Source of the DNA: Malaciobacter mytili LMG 24559
GTDB taxonomy: Bacteria; Campylobacterota; Campylobacteria; Campylobacterales; Arcobacteraceae
NCBI RefSeq assembly: GCF_003346775.1
Contig: NZ_CP031219.1
Span: forward strand, 434,001 to 498,000
DNA: 64,000 bases
Direction of reading: 5' to 3'
Under the pieces are notes generated by a model. It had not been told where the DNA came from. It made no database searches and saw only the letters and a program-made list of their open reading frames with translations. Each line of letters opens with the position of its first letter. Position 1 is the stretch's first letter. Below are positions 25,083 to 34,059 of this stretch, one piece after another. Both the position numbers and the translations under genes were made by a program.

Positions 25083-26369
25083 TAGTTTACATACAGGATT
25101 GTTGTAAAGCGTAAGTTTTGCAATACATCCTGTTTTACCATCTTTTCTGTTTTCTAAAGCAATTTTAGCACCCATAGCATCTGCTGCATTTTTAGCTAAA
25201 AATAATCCAAGACCTGCACCACTTTCATTTCCTACTCTTTTAAATGGAGCAAAAAGATCAATTTTTTCATCTATTCCTATACCTTCATCAGTTACAGTAA
25301 TAGTAGTAAATTCTTTATTTTTTTCTAATCTAATAGCAATATTTTTATTTTCAGGAGTAAATTTAATAGCATTTTGTACAAAATTTTGAATAATTTGATT
25401 TAATAAAGTTACTTGTAATAAAGTATTATAATAATTTACATTTGCATAAAAAGTAATTGTGATTTTCTTTTGGGCACTAAGCATTCTATAATCATTAGTT
25501 TTTCTTTGCATATATTGAACTAAATCTATTTCTGTTGGTTTTTCAAACTGTGCACCCTCAGCTCTTCCTATATCCAAAATAGAACTAATCATTTTATTCA
25601 TATCATCAATTTGTTTAATTGTTAGTTTTAATGTTTCTTGATATTTTTCAGGTTCTCTTTGCTTCATTAAAGTTACTTCATTTTTTAACTTCATAACTGC
25701 AAGGGGAGTTTTTAATTCGTGTGCAGCACCTATAAATAACTCTTTTTTAAATTTTACATATGTTTCTATTCTATTTGTTAGGGAGTTAATTGAATCTGCA
25801 AGGGGATGAAACTCAATAGGTAAAGAACTTTTATTAATTTGAGTTAGATAATTTTCATTCATATTTGATAGTTTTTTATTTATTTGTAAAATAGGTTTTA
25901 AAAGAGTTTTAGAAACAGTAAAAGCGTATAAAACAACTAATATTAACCCACCAAGAGATAAAAATAATAGATTATTAAAAATATTTGTAAGCATCTCTCT
26001 TGATGAATTGATATTTTTTACAATTTTTATAAATTTCTTACTTTTTATATCAAAGGGGTAAAGAAGTTCTACAAAATGATCTTCTCCACTTTTAAAAGTT
26101 TCAAAACTAAGTTCTGAAAGATTATCTATTGTTACTAAATCTACAGTTATACCTGTATGAGTAATAATATTAAAATTTGTTTGGTTAGCACCTTTACTTT
26201 TACTAATTTTGTAAATTAGTTGAGCATCAGATACTAAACTCTCTTTAAGCTCTTCATATATAGTAGCTTTAGTATATCCATAGAAAATAAAAGAAAGAGT
26301 TGTTATGAACAGCGAAGTTGCAAGTATTAGTTTTTGGTAAAACTGAGTATATATGCTCTTTGTGTTCAT
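25077..26369 (-). CDS. Sensor histidine kinase paired with the CosR/HsrA-type regulator
   Basis: 430 residues: helix at about 13-30, a periplasmic domain of about 100 residues, second helix near 132-152, HAMP-like linker, then HisKA with AAHELKTPLAVMK and HATPase with NAIKFTP, DEGIGID and GAGLGLFLAKNAA. It follows the response regulator by 35 bases in the same direction, an ordinary two-component operon. In Campylobacter and Helicobacter the orthologous regulator is described as an orphan, so this kinase is notable. Confidence 0.92.
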   Translation of the reverse strand: MNTKSIYTQFYQKLILATSLFITTLSFIFYGYTKATIYEELKESLVSDAQLIYKISKSKGANQTNFNIITHTGITVDLVTIDNLSELSFETFKSGEDHFVELLYPFDIKSKKFIKIVKNINSSREMLTNIFNNLLFLSLGGLILVVLYAFTVSKTLLKPILQINKKLSNMNENYLTQINKSSLPIEFHPLADSINSLTNRIETYVKFKKELFIGAAHELKTPLAVMKLKNEVTLMKQREPEKYQETLKLTIKQIDDMNKMISSILDIGRAEGAQFEKPTEIDLVQYMQRKTNDYRMLSAQKKITITFYANVNYYNTLLQVTLLNQIIQNFVQNAIKFTPENKNIAIRLEKNKEFTTITVTDEGIGIDEKIDLFAPFKRVGNESGAGLGLFLAKNAADAMGAKIALENRKDGKTGCIAKLTLYNNPVCKLS

Positions 26370-26404
26370 AATAGACTCCCCTTATTTTTATTTTTTATAT
26401 AAAA

Positions 26405-27088
26405 TTATTCAGAATCACTTTGTGCTTCTGGATAGCAGAATCTATAACCTCTTCTTCTAATTGTTTCAATAGTTGAAATATTTAAAGGTTTATCCATTTT
26501 TTGTCTAATTTGGTTAATTGCTACTTCAATTACGTTTGGAGTTACTAATTCTGGCTCTTCCCAAATAGCATCTAATAATTGTTCTTTAGAAACAATTTGA
26601 TCTCTATGTCTAGCAAGATGAGTTAGAACTTCAAATGGTTTACCTTTTAATTCAATTTCTTCATCATTGTAGATGATTTTTTCTTCATCAGGATTAATGA
26701 TTAAATCATCAATCTCAATTACATTTGTACCACCAAATCTTAATCTTGCTTCAATTCTTGCAAGTAAAATATCAAAATCAAATGGTTTTTTAATATAATC
26801 ATCAGCCCCAGATTTAAGTGCTTCAATTTCACTTTCTTTATCATCTCTTGCTGAAATAATTACAACAGCAGTTCTTGAACTTCTATTTTTTACGATTTTA
26901 CACAATTCAATACCATCACCATCTGGTAACATCCAGTCAGTTAATACTAAATCATAGTTTCTAATATCGATAAAATATTCTGCATCTTTATAATTTTCTG
27001 CTGCATCAACTTGGTATCCAAAGTCAGTAAGCCCTTCTTGCAGCGTTCTATTTAAAGTTATTTCATCTTCTATAATTAAAATTCTCAT
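26405..27088 (-). CDS. cosR: OmpR-family response regulator, CosR/HsrA orthologue with intact phosphoacceptor
   Basis: 227 residues. The receiver domain has the acidic pocket (IIEDE, E7/D8), the phosphoacceptor Asp51 in LTDWMLPDGDG, Ser in VIISARDD and Lys in YIKKPF, so phosphorylation should be possible. The DNA-binding half (KGKPFEVLTHLARH, IVSKEQLLDAIWEEPE, TPNVIEVAINQIRQKMDKPL, IETIRRRGYRFCYP) is almost word for word what I recall of H. pylori HP1043 (HsrA) and C. jejuni CosR, essential regulators whose receivers are atypical or not phosphorylated. Those regulators control oxidative stress and metabolic genes. Adjacent kinase present. Confidence 0.93.
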   Translation of the reverse strand: MRILIIEDEITLNRTLQEGLTDFGYQVDAAENYKDAEYFIDIRNYDLVLTDWMLPDGDGIELCKIVKNRSSRTAVVIISARDDKESEIEALKSGADDYIKKPFDFDILLARIEARLRFGGTNVIEIDDLIINPDEEKIIYNDEEIELKGKPFEVLTHLARHRDQIVSKEQLLDAIWEEPELVTPNVIEVAINQIRQKMDKPLNISTIETIRRRGYRFCYPEAQSDSE

Positions 27089-27104
27089 ATAATATTCCCT
27101 TAAA

Positions 27105-27170
27105 TTTAAGTTAAGTTTAAATTTGTGCGAATTGTACCATAAAAAATGAAAAATTTAAAGGCTTTTTAAG
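27105..27170. promoter_or_regulatory. Candidate CosR/HsrA autoregulatory sites and cosR promoter
   Basis: Two tandem sites with 11-base spacing: TTTAAG-N5-TTTAAA at 27105-27121 and TTTAAA-N5-TTTAAG at 27154-27170. From memory, HP1043 binds a tandem TTTAAG-like repeat with this kind of spacing. On the minus strand TACAAT (27136-27131, preceded by TGG) can serve as -10 of cosR. The second site would then cover the -35 region and the first the start point, compatible with autoregulation. In AT-rich DNA such words also arise by chance. Confidence 0.45.
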
Positions 27171-27223
27171 TTAAATATTAAAATTTGATTAAAAAGACAC
27201 AATTTTATAAAGAAAAAATTAGA

Positions 27224-27229
27224 TATAAT
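27224..27229 (+). promoter_or_regulatory. Candidate -10 of the peb4-fba operon
   Basis: A perfect TATAAT preceded by TTAGA in the divergent region between cosR and peb4, about 90 bases before the ATG. No clear -35 is seen. Confidence 0.4.
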
Positions 27230-27317
27230 CGGCCTTTTATTTATTAGTTTTAATAAATTAACTCTTTGTTAATAAAATATAGATAGAATAAACCCATAAT
27301 TAAACAAAAGGAAAATT

Positions 27318-28124
27318 ATGAAAAAAATTGTATCAAGTGTAATAGCGACTTTAGCTTTAGCAGCAAGTTTAAATGCAGCTGATTACTATGCAACTGTAAA
27401 TGGTGAAAAAATTACTAAAGAAGATTTAGAAATAGTATTAAGAAATCCAAATATAGATTTTGACATATTACCTAAAGAGAGAAAAGATAAAGCAATTGAG
27501 CAAGCAATTGAGAAAAAACTTTTAACTAATGCTGCTTTAAAAAGTGGTGTTGAAAAAGATAAAAGTTATAAAGAAGCTTTAGAAAAAATTAAAAAAGATT
27601 TAGCATTAGAAATTTGGATGCAAAATCAATTTAAAGCTATTAAAGTTACAGATAAAGAGCAAAAAGATTATTATAACAATAATAAAGAGAGATTTAAACA
27701 ACCTGCTACTTTAGAAGCAAGACATATCTTATTAGAAAATGAAGCTGATGCTAAAGATGTAATTAAACTTTTAGATAAAGCATCAAATAAAAAAGATGAG
27801 TTTATTAAATTAGCTGCAGAAAAATCTAAAGGTCCTACTGCTTCAAAAGGTGGATATTTAGGAAAATTTTCTGAAGATAGAATGGTTCCTGAGTTTAGTG
27901 CAGGTGCAAAAGCCTTAAATGCAGGTGAATATTCAAAAGCTCCTGTAAAAACTCAATTTGGATACCATGTAATCTATTTAGAGTCAAAAGAGCCTGCAAA
28001 AACTTTAGAGTTTGATGTAATTAAAAATAAAATTAAAGAGTTTTTATTACAAGATAAATTTAGAAAAATTATAAGTGATAAAGCTGAAAAACTTAAAAAA
28101 GAAGCAAAAATAGTTATTAAATAA
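27318..28124 (+). CDS. peb4: Periplasmic peptidyl-prolyl isomerase/chaperone (PEB4/SurA type)
   Basis: 268 residues with a signal peptide (KKIVSSVIATLALAASLNA, cut about 20), an N-terminal SurA-like helical chaperone region and a parvulin domain (about 130-230) with ARHILLENEADA, GGYLGKFSEDRMVPEF and TQFGYHVIYLES. Family members fold outer-membrane proteins. The order peb4 then class II fba matches C. jejuni as I recall it, supporting orthology with PEB4/CBF2. Confidence 0.93.
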   Translation: MKKIVSSVIATLALAASLNAADYYATVNGEKITKEDLEIVLRNPNIDFDILPKERKDKAIEQAIEKKLLTNAALKSGVEKDKSYKEALEKIKKDLALEIWMQNQFKAIKVTDKEQKDYYNNNKERFKQPATLEARHILLENEADAKDVIKLLDKASNKKDEFIKLAAEKSKGPTASKGGYLGKFSEDRMVPEFSAGAKALNAGEYSKAPVKTQFGYHVIYLESKEPAKTLEFDVIKNKIKEFLLQDKFRKIISDKAEKLKKEAKIVIK

Positions 28125-28139
28125 ATTAAGGAGACAAAC

Positions 28140-29207
28140 TTGGGTGTATTAGATGTAGTTAAGCCTGGAGTATTAAGTGGTAGTGAAGCTAAAAAACTTT
28201 TCTCTTATGCAAAAGAGAATGGTTTTGCTATTCCAGCTGTAAATGTTGTAGGAACAGATTCTGTTAATTCAGTTTTAGAAGCTGCAAGTAAAGTAAACTC
28301 ACCAATTATAATTCAATTTTCAAATGGTGGAGCACAATATTTTGCAGGTAAAGGTTTAAAAGTAGATAATGCTGCTATTTTAGGAGCTATTTCTGGGGCT
28401 AAGCATGTTCACTTATTGGCTGAGGCTTATGGAATTCCTGTAATTTTACATACTGACCATGCTGCAAGAAAACTATTACCTTGGATTGATGGGTTATTAG
28501 AAGCTTCAAAAGAGCACTTTAAAGCAACAGGTAAGCCTTTATACACATCTCATATGTTAGATTTAAGTGAAGAGAGTTTAGAGGAAAATATTTCAACTTG
28601 TGTTGAATACTTTAAAACTATGAATGAACTTGATATGATGATTGAAATTGAATTGGGTATTACTGGTGGAGAAGAAGATGGTGTAGATAATACAGGAATT
28701 GATAATTCTCTTTTATATACTCAACCTCAAGAAGTTTGTTATGCTTATGAAGAGTTAAGTAAAGTAGGAGAAAACTTTACAATTGCAGCATCATTTGGAA
28801 ATGTACATGGAGTATATAAACCAGGTAATGTAAAATTATCTCCAATTATTTTAAATAATTCTCAAAAATATATTCAAGAAAAATTAAATTGTGATGCAAA
28901 ACCAGTTGATTTTGTATTTCATGGTGGTTCTGGTTCTAGCCTTTCTGAAATTAGAGAAGCCATCTCTTATGGTGTTATTAAAATGAATATTGATACAGAT
29001 ACTCAATGGGCATTTTGGGATGGTGTTAGAGCTTATGAAGCTAAATATAAAGGTTATTTACAAGGTCAAATTGGAAACCCTGAAGGTGAAGATAAACCAA
29101 ATAAAAACTATTATGACCCAAGAAAATGGCTAAGAGCTGGTCAAGAGACTATGATAGCTAGACTTGAAACTGCATTTTCAGATTTAAATGCACTAAATAA
29201 GAACTAA
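28140..29207 (+). CDS. fba: Class II fructose-bisphosphate aldolase
   Basis: 355 residues. Cleaves fructose 1,6-bisphosphate to dihydroxyacetone phosphate and glyceraldehyde 3-phosphate, or runs in reverse in gluconeogenesis, which is the usual direction in this phylum. Zinc ligands and active-site segments are visible: ILHTDHAARK, EIELGITGGEEDGVDN, SFGNVHGVYKPGN and VFHGGSGSS. The start is TTG at 28140, supported by AAGGAGA nine bases upstream; no nearby ATG would give the conserved N terminus. Confidence 0.97.
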   Translation: MGVLDVVKPGVLSGSEAKKLFSYAKENGFAIPAVNVVGTDSVNSVLEAASKVNSPIIIQFSNGGAQYFAGKGLKVDNAAILGAISGAKHVHLLAEAYGIPVILHTDHAARKLLPWIDGLLEASKEHFKATGKPLYTSHMLDLSEESLEENISTCVEYFKTMNELDMMIEIELGITGGEEDGVDNTGIDNSLLYTQPQEVCYAYEELSKVGENFTIAASFGNVHGVYKPGNVKLSPIILNNSQKYIQEKLNCDAKPVDFVFHGGSGSSLSEIREAISYGVIKMNIDTDTQWAFWDGVRAYEAKYKGYLQGQIGNPEGEDKPNKNYYDPRKWLRAGQETMIARLETAFSDLNALNKN

Positions 29208-29221
29208 AAGTTCTTATTTAG
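29193..29221. terminator. Bidirectional terminator nested in the ends of fba and exbD
   Basis: A perfect 13-base stem CTAAATAAGAACT / AGTTCTTATTTAG with a 3-base loop. It begins inside the last codons of fba and reaches into the last codons of the converging exbD, so both stop codons are part of the hairpin. Confidence 0.7.
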
Positions 29222-29603
29222 CACTCTCATTAGTAATTAAAGCTAAATTTGTAAGATTATACTTTTGAAGTAAGTCTAAAACTTTTACTACTCTTTCATA
29301 TTTAACATTTTTATCTATTCTTACAACAATTGGTTTTGTTTTGTTTTTTACTTCTTTTAGATTATCTTCTAAGGATATAAAAGAGACTTCTATACCTTTT
29401 ATAGCTAGTTTTTCTTGGCTTAATTCAATAAATACTTGTTCTTCATTTACTTCCATAGCTTTTGCATTTGAGCTAGGTAAATCAAGCATAAGTGCTAGTT
29501 CTTCTTTTTTAAATACTGAAGTTACAATAAAAAAGATTAGTAAAATAAATACCACATCAATAATAGGTGTTAAATCAGCACCTAGGGGTTCTCTTCTTTT
29601 CAT
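29214..29603 (-). CDS. exbD: ExbD/TolR-type energy-transducing protein
   Basis: 129 residues. N-terminal signature LTPIIDVVFILLIFFIVTS with the essential Asp in the single membrane helix (about 10-29), then a periplasmic domain (IEVSFISLEDN; VVRIDKNVKYERVVKVLD). Works with ExbB to couple proton flow to TonB-dependent transport. The ATG overlaps the exbB stop (ATGA). The TonB receptor at 57521 may be a client, though other ExbBD sets may exist. Confidence 0.92.
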   Translation of the reverse strand: MKRREPLGADLTPIIDVVFILLIFFIVTSVFKKEELALMLDLPSSNAKAMEVNEEQVFIELSQEKLAIKGIEVSFISLEDNLKEVKNKTKPIVVRIDKNVKYERVVKVLDLLQKYNLTNLALITNESAK

Positions 29604-30076
29604 TTGCTTATTAACTCTTTTTTTGCTTTTAATTCAATAGCATCAATTTGAGAGATAAAATGATTGTAAGCTATATGATGAGGAATGGCAACTATAAGTC
29701 CTGCAATTGTTGTTATAAGAGCAATAGAAATTCCATTTGAAAATAGTGTTGGATCACCTAATCCTTTAGCTGTAATAGTTTCAAAAGCCTTAAATACCCC
29801 ATATACAGTTCCTAAAAGTCCTAAAAGAGGAGCAACTGAAGCTATGTTTTTTATATATGTTAAACCAATTTCTAATTTTTGTACTTCATATTCAATTTGA
29901 GCTTTTAGATTTTCATTTGGTGAAGCAAGAGTTTTTTCTTTTATTTTTCTAACCATTGCATTTTTTCTTGGAAGTGTAAAAAATTTCCAAATAATAATAG
30001 TAAAACCAATAATATTTAAAAAAATTAAGATATAAACTATTATTCCACCTTTATCAATATATTCTAACAAATTCAT
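29600..30076 (-). CDS. exbB: ExbB/TolQ/MotA-family proton channel protein
   Basis: 158 residues with three membrane helices (about 13-32, 76-98, 119-141). The middle region ASVAPLLGLLGTVYGVFKAF is the ExbB/TolQ signature. Shorter than E. coli ExbB, as usual in this phylum. Forms the motor complex with the overlapping exbD. A TolQ role cannot be excluded because no tolB or pal gene is nearby to decide. Confidence 0.9.
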   Translation of the reverse strand: MNLLEYIDKGGIIVYILIFLNIIGFTIIIWKFFTLPRKNAMVRKIKEKTLASPNENLKAQIEYEVQKLEIGLTYIKNIASVAPLLGLLGTVYGVFKAFETITAKGLGDPTLFSNGISIALITTIAGLIVAIPHHIAYNHFISQIDAIELKAKKELISK

Positions 30077-30123
30077 CTAAAACCTTTATTTTTTTTGTAA
30101 TTGTACTAAAGTTTTATTAACAA

Positions 30124-31026
30124 ATGCTACAATTACATATGAATTTTACAAACTCACCCATACAAAAAGTTATATTTAGAAATAAAGAGATTTATATAAA
30201 AAGAGATGATTTATTGCATAAGGATTTTTCCGGAAATAAAGCAAGAAAGTTTTATTACTTTTTAAATAATGATTTTAAAAATATAAAAAAACTAATATCT
30301 TACGGTTCGGCTCAAGCTAATTCTTTATATACAATGTCTGTTTTAGCAAAATTAAGAGGTTGGGAATTTGATTTTTATGTAAAGCATATTTCAAACTTTT
30401 TAAAAGATAATCCAGCAGGTAATTATAAAGCTTCTTTAGAAAATGGTGCAAATATTATAGAAAAAGAAGTTGAGGATTTGCACTCTTATATAAGTGAAAA
30501 TTTATTAAGTAAAGAGATTTTATATATTCAAGAGGGCGGAAGAGTAAAAGAGGCTAGTTATGGAATAGAAATTTTATCAAACGAGATAAAAAGTTGGGCA
30601 AAACAAAATAATATAAAACAATTAAAAGTAATGTTACCAAGTGGAACAGGAACAACCGCTCTTTTTTTACAAAAATATTTACCTTTTGAAGTTTTAACTT
30701 GTCCTTGTGTGGGAAAAGAAGAGTATTTAAAAAAACAATTTTTTTCATTGGAAGAAAATGAAAAATTTCATCCCACAATTTTAAAACTTTCAAAAAATTA
30801 TCATTTTGGAAAGCTATATAAGGAGTTTTATGAAATTTACCTTGAATTAAAAAAGCAGACAAATATAGAATTTGAACTATTATATGATCCTTTAGGTTTT
30901 ATAAGTTTAGTAAACTCTGATTATTTTTTTTCACAAACACCTGTTTTATATATACATCAAGGAGGTATTTTAGGTAATAAAACTATGATAGAGAGATATA
31001 AAAGAAAGTTAAATTTTAATAATTAA
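30124..31026 (+). CDS. PLP-dependent D-cysteine desulfhydrase / ACC deaminase family protein
   Basis: 300 residues of fold-type II PLP enzyme. The Schiff-base Lys is in KDFSGNKARKFYYF (about 33-46), followed by SYGSAQANSLYTMSVLAK, a glycine-rich phosphate-binding loop (LPSGTGTTALFLQK) and a C-terminal IHQGGILG. The family includes D-cysteine desulfhydrase and 1-aminocyclopropane-1-carboxylate deaminase; I cannot choose the substrate. Start is ATG 30124, with a second ATG at 30139 equally possible since neither has a clear SD. Confidence 0.85.
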   Translation: MLQLHMNFTNSPIQKVIFRNKEIYIKRDDLLHKDFSGNKARKFYYFLNNDFKNIKKLISYGSAQANSLYTMSVLAKLRGWEFDFYVKHISNFLKDNPAGNYKASLENGANIIEKEVEDLHSYISENLLSKEILYIQEGGRVKEASYGIEILSNEIKSWAKQNNIKQLKVMLPSGTGTTALFLQKYLPFEVLTCPCVGKEEYLKKQFFSLEENEKFHPTILKLSKNYHFGKLYKEFYEIYLELKKQTNIEFELLYDPLGFISLVNSDYFFSQTPVLYIHQGGILGNKTMIERYKRKLNFNN

Positions 31027-31061
31027 TGGTATAATTTTGTAACATTTTTTGAAGGTTAAAG

Positions 31062-33977
31062 TTGAAGATTAAAAATTATTTTTTTATCTTTTTTATATTG
31101 TATTTTTCATTATCTTTAAATGCCAATGAACTAAAAAAAGCTAGTATTCAATTAAATTGGAAATATCAATTTGAATTTGCAGGATATATAGCAGCAATTG
31201 AAAAAGGTTTTTACAAAGAAATTGGGTATGATGTTGAATTAAGAGAGTTAAATGAAAATATAAATGTTGTAGATGAAGTTAAAAATCAAAGGGCAACATT
31301 TGGTATTTATGACTCATCAATTTTAGATAAGTATGATAATACAAAACCTATAATTTTACTTGCAAATTATCTTAAAAAATCTCCTTTAGTTTTTGTAACA
31401 AAGCAAGATATTTATTCTCCTACAGATTTAAAAAATAAAAAAATAATGATTTCAAATTTTGAACTTGAAAACTCTTCTTTATCAAAACTTTTAGAGAAAT
31501 TTAAAATAAAAAAAGAGGATTTTACAGTAATTGCACATGAAATTTCTATTGAGAAGTTTATAAAAGGTGAAGTTGATGTAACAACAGCTTATATTACAAA
31601 TCAACTTTATTATTTACAAAAAGAAAAAGTACCTTTTAATATTTTAAATCCAATGAATTATGAAATCTATGGTTTTGGTGGTAATTTATTTTCTTCTTTA
31701 GAGTATGTAAAAAATAATACTTCAAATATAAATAACTTTATTAAAGCTACAAATAAAGGGTGGAAGTATGCTTTAGAAAATAAAGAAGAGATAATAAATA
31801 TAATTTATAATAAATATTCAAAACAAAAAAGTAAAGAAGCCTTATTATATGAGGCTAAAATGATAGAAAATATTATGCTTTTAGATGTTTATAAATTAGG
31901 AGAAGTTAGAAAAACTCTAGTTTTAGATGAATTAATAAGAGCACAAAATATAAATTTAATAGATAAATCAGTAACTTTAAATGATATTATTTATTCTTTA
32001 AGTAAATATTCAAAAAATTATAATTTTTCATTGGATGAATTGGACTATTTAAATAGAAAAAAACAAATACTTATGTGTACTGATCCTTCTTGGATGCCTT
32101 ATGAAAAAATAGAAGAAGGAAAGCATACAGGAATAATTAGTGATTATATATCTTTTTTTGAAAAAGAGATTAATATTCCTATTAAATTATATGTAACAAA
32201 AAGTTGGAATGAGAGTTTAAAAGCAATAAGTGAAAAAAAATGTGATATTCTCTCAGGTGTTATTCCCACAGAAATTCGTACAAAAAATATGGATATAACA
32301 AAACCATATATAAATTTTCCTTTAGTTATTGCCACTAAAAAAGAAGAGATGTTTATTTCAAATCTTGATGAAGTTATAGAAACAAAAAAAATAGCAGTTG
32401 TAAGAGACTATGCTTATTCAGAGGTTTTTAAAAAAAGGTATCCAAAAAATAAAATAGTTTTAGTTAATAATGTAGAAGAGGGCTTAGAAAAAGTTTTACA
32501 TGGTGAAATCTTTGGTTTTATTGATAGTATTACTACAATTGGTTATAAGTTACAAAGAGAGTATTTTTCTGAATTAAAAATAGCTGGAAAATTTGATGAA
32601 AAATATTCTCTTGGAATTGGTGTTAGAAATGACGAGCCCCTTTTATTTTCTATTTTTGATAAACTTGTATTAAAACTTGATATTTCAACTAAACATGAGA
32701 TTTTAAAAAAATGGATAAATGTTCAATATGATGGGGATTTTGACTATAAACTATTTTGGAAAATTTTTATAATTTTTATTATTATAATTTTTATTATTAC
32801 TTATAGATATAAAGAAGTAGTTAATAATAAAGAAAATCTTCAAAAAGAAAGAAAAAAACTTGAAGAGAAAAATGCAGAATTAAAGAAAATGCAAAAAGCT
32901 TTAAAAGACTCACTTCAAAACTTTGAAATATTACTTGATTCTACAATGGAAGCTGTTCTTGTATTTAAAGAACATGACTGTATTGATATAAATAAAGTTG
33001 GATATAAACTATTAGGCTATAAAAGTAAATCTGAGGTTATAGGAAAAAGTTTATATCATCATGTGCATGAAGATTTTATCGTAACTTTAAAAGAATCTTT
33101 AAATAAAAACTTAGAGTCATATGAAATAGAGTTTGTAAGAACTGATGGCTCAACTTTTCCTGCACTTGTAAAAGATAGATATATTTATTTAAATAATGAA
33201 AGAGTAAAGCTTTTTACAATTGTTGATTTAACAGAACTTAAAAATAAAGAAAATCTTTTATTTAAGCAATCTAAACTTGCTTCAATGGGAGAAATGATAG
33301 GAAATATTGCCCATCAATGGAGACAACCTCTTAGTTTAATTTCAACTATAGCAACAGGCTTAAAATTAAAAATCGAGACACAAACAGAAGATAAAAATGA
33401 ATCAATAGAGTTTTTAGATAGGTTAAATACTACTGCACAACATCTTTCTTCAACTATTGATGATTTTAGAAATTTCTTTGCTGCTGATAAAAGAAAAGAA
33501 GAGTTTTATGTTTATTCTTTAATTGAGCAAAATTTAGTTTTATTAGATAGTATTTTTAAAACAAATTTTATTGAAGTAAAAATAGATATAGATAAAAATA
33601 TTAAGTTAAATACTTATAAAAATGAATTAACTCAAGCTTTATTAAATATTTTAAATAATGCTAATGATGCTTTTAAAGAAAAGAGTTTAGAAGAGGATAA
33701 ATATATTTTTATAAGAGTTTATAAAAAACATAAAAATGTATTTATTTGCATAAAAGATAATGCAGGTGGAATTCCTACTACTATTATAGATAAAATCTTT
33801 GAACCATATTTTACTACAAAGCATAAAAGTAATGGAACAGGAATAGGGCTATATATGACTTATCAAATAATAAATGAGCATATTCATGGCAAAATTGAAG
33901 TGGAAAATTGCACTTATATTTATAATAATGAAACTCATAAAGGTGCTAAATTTATAATAACTATTCCTAATAAGTGA
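31062..33977 (+). CDS. Multi-sensor histidine kinase with two solute-binding domains and PAS
   Basis: 971 residues from a TTG start (GAAGG upstream). Signal peptide (about 1-21), an NMT1/THI5-like solute-binding domain (about 25-240; ASIQLNWKYQFEFAGYIAAI), a family-3 solute-binding domain (about 325-555; LMCTDPSWMPYEKIEEGKHT, DILSGVIPTEIRTKNMDITK), a membrane helix near 568-586, a coiled coil, a PAS domain (about 622-725), and a kinase core with GNIAHQWRQPLSLIS, NANDAFK, DNAGGIP and GTGIGLYMT. It probably senses two small ligands in the periplasm. No adjacent response regulator. Confidence 0.93.
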   Translation: MKIKNYFFIFFILYFSLSLNANELKKASIQLNWKYQFEFAGYIAAIEKGFYKEIGYDVELRELNENINVVDEVKNQRATFGIYDSSILDKYDNTKPIILLANYLKKSPLVFVTKQDIYSPTDLKNKKIMISNFELENSSLSKLLEKFKIKKEDFTVIAHEISIEKFIKGEVDVTTAYITNQLYYLQKEKVPFNILNPMNYEIYGFGGNLFSSLEYVKNNTSNINNFIKATNKGWKYALENKEEIINIIYNKYSKQKSKEALLYEAKMIENIMLLDVYKLGEVRKTLVLDELIRAQNINLIDKSVTLNDIIYSLSKYSKNYNFSLDELDYLNRKKQILMCTDPSWMPYEKIEEGKHTGIISDYISFFEKEINIPIKLYVTKSWNESLKAISEKKCDILSGVIPTEIRTKNMDITKPYINFPLVIATKKEEMFISNLDEVIETKKIAVVRDYAYSEVFKKRYPKNKIVLVNNVEEGLEKVLHGEIFGFIDSITTIGYKLQREYFSELKIAGKFDEKYSLGIGVRNDEPLLFSIFDKLVLKLDISTKHEILKKWINVQYDGDFDYKLFWKIFIIFIIIIFIITYRYKEVVNNKENLQKERKKLEEKNAELKKMQKALKDSLQNFEILLDSTMEAVLVFKEHDCIDINKVGYKLLGYKSKSEVIGKSLYHHVHEDFIVTLKESLNKNLESYEIEFVRTDGSTFPALVKDRYIYLNNERVKLFTIVDLTELKNKENLLFKQSKLASMGEMIGNIAHQWRQPLSLISTIATGLKLKIETQTEDKNESIEFLDRLNTTAQHLSSTIDDFRNFFAADKRKEEFYVYSLIEQNLVLLDSIFKTNFIEVKIDIDKNIKLNTYKNELTQALLNILNNANDAFKEKSLEEDKYIFIRVYKKHKNVFICIKDNAGGIPTTIIDKIFEPYFTTKHKSNGTGIGLYMTYQIINEHIHGKIEVENCTYIYNNETHKGAKFIITIPNK

Positions 33978-33981
33978 TAAA

Positions 33982-34024
33982 TTGATTTCAATCATTTAGA
34001 GTTTTACTTTATTTTAGATATAAT
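33982..34024 (+). promoter_or_regulatory. Candidate Crp/Fnr-like box and -10 before aroK-hisD-hemA
   Basis: TTGATTTCAATCAT at 33982-33995 differs from the FNR palindrome at one base. A perfect TATAAT at 34019-34024 would place the box centre near -42.5, one base off the class II optimum. If real, the biosynthetic operon that includes hemA would respond to the same regulators as the denitrification genes. Chance occurrence in AT-rich DNA is possible. Confidence 0.4.
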
Positions 34025-34059
34025 ATTAACCTATGATAAAAATCATGAGGAATGTTTTA

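Noticed and set aside
34033-34059. ATG start for aroK at 34033
   Set aside because: It lies about two bases from the predicted transcription start and lacks an SD, whereas TTG 34060 has GAGGAA and matches the family N terminus.
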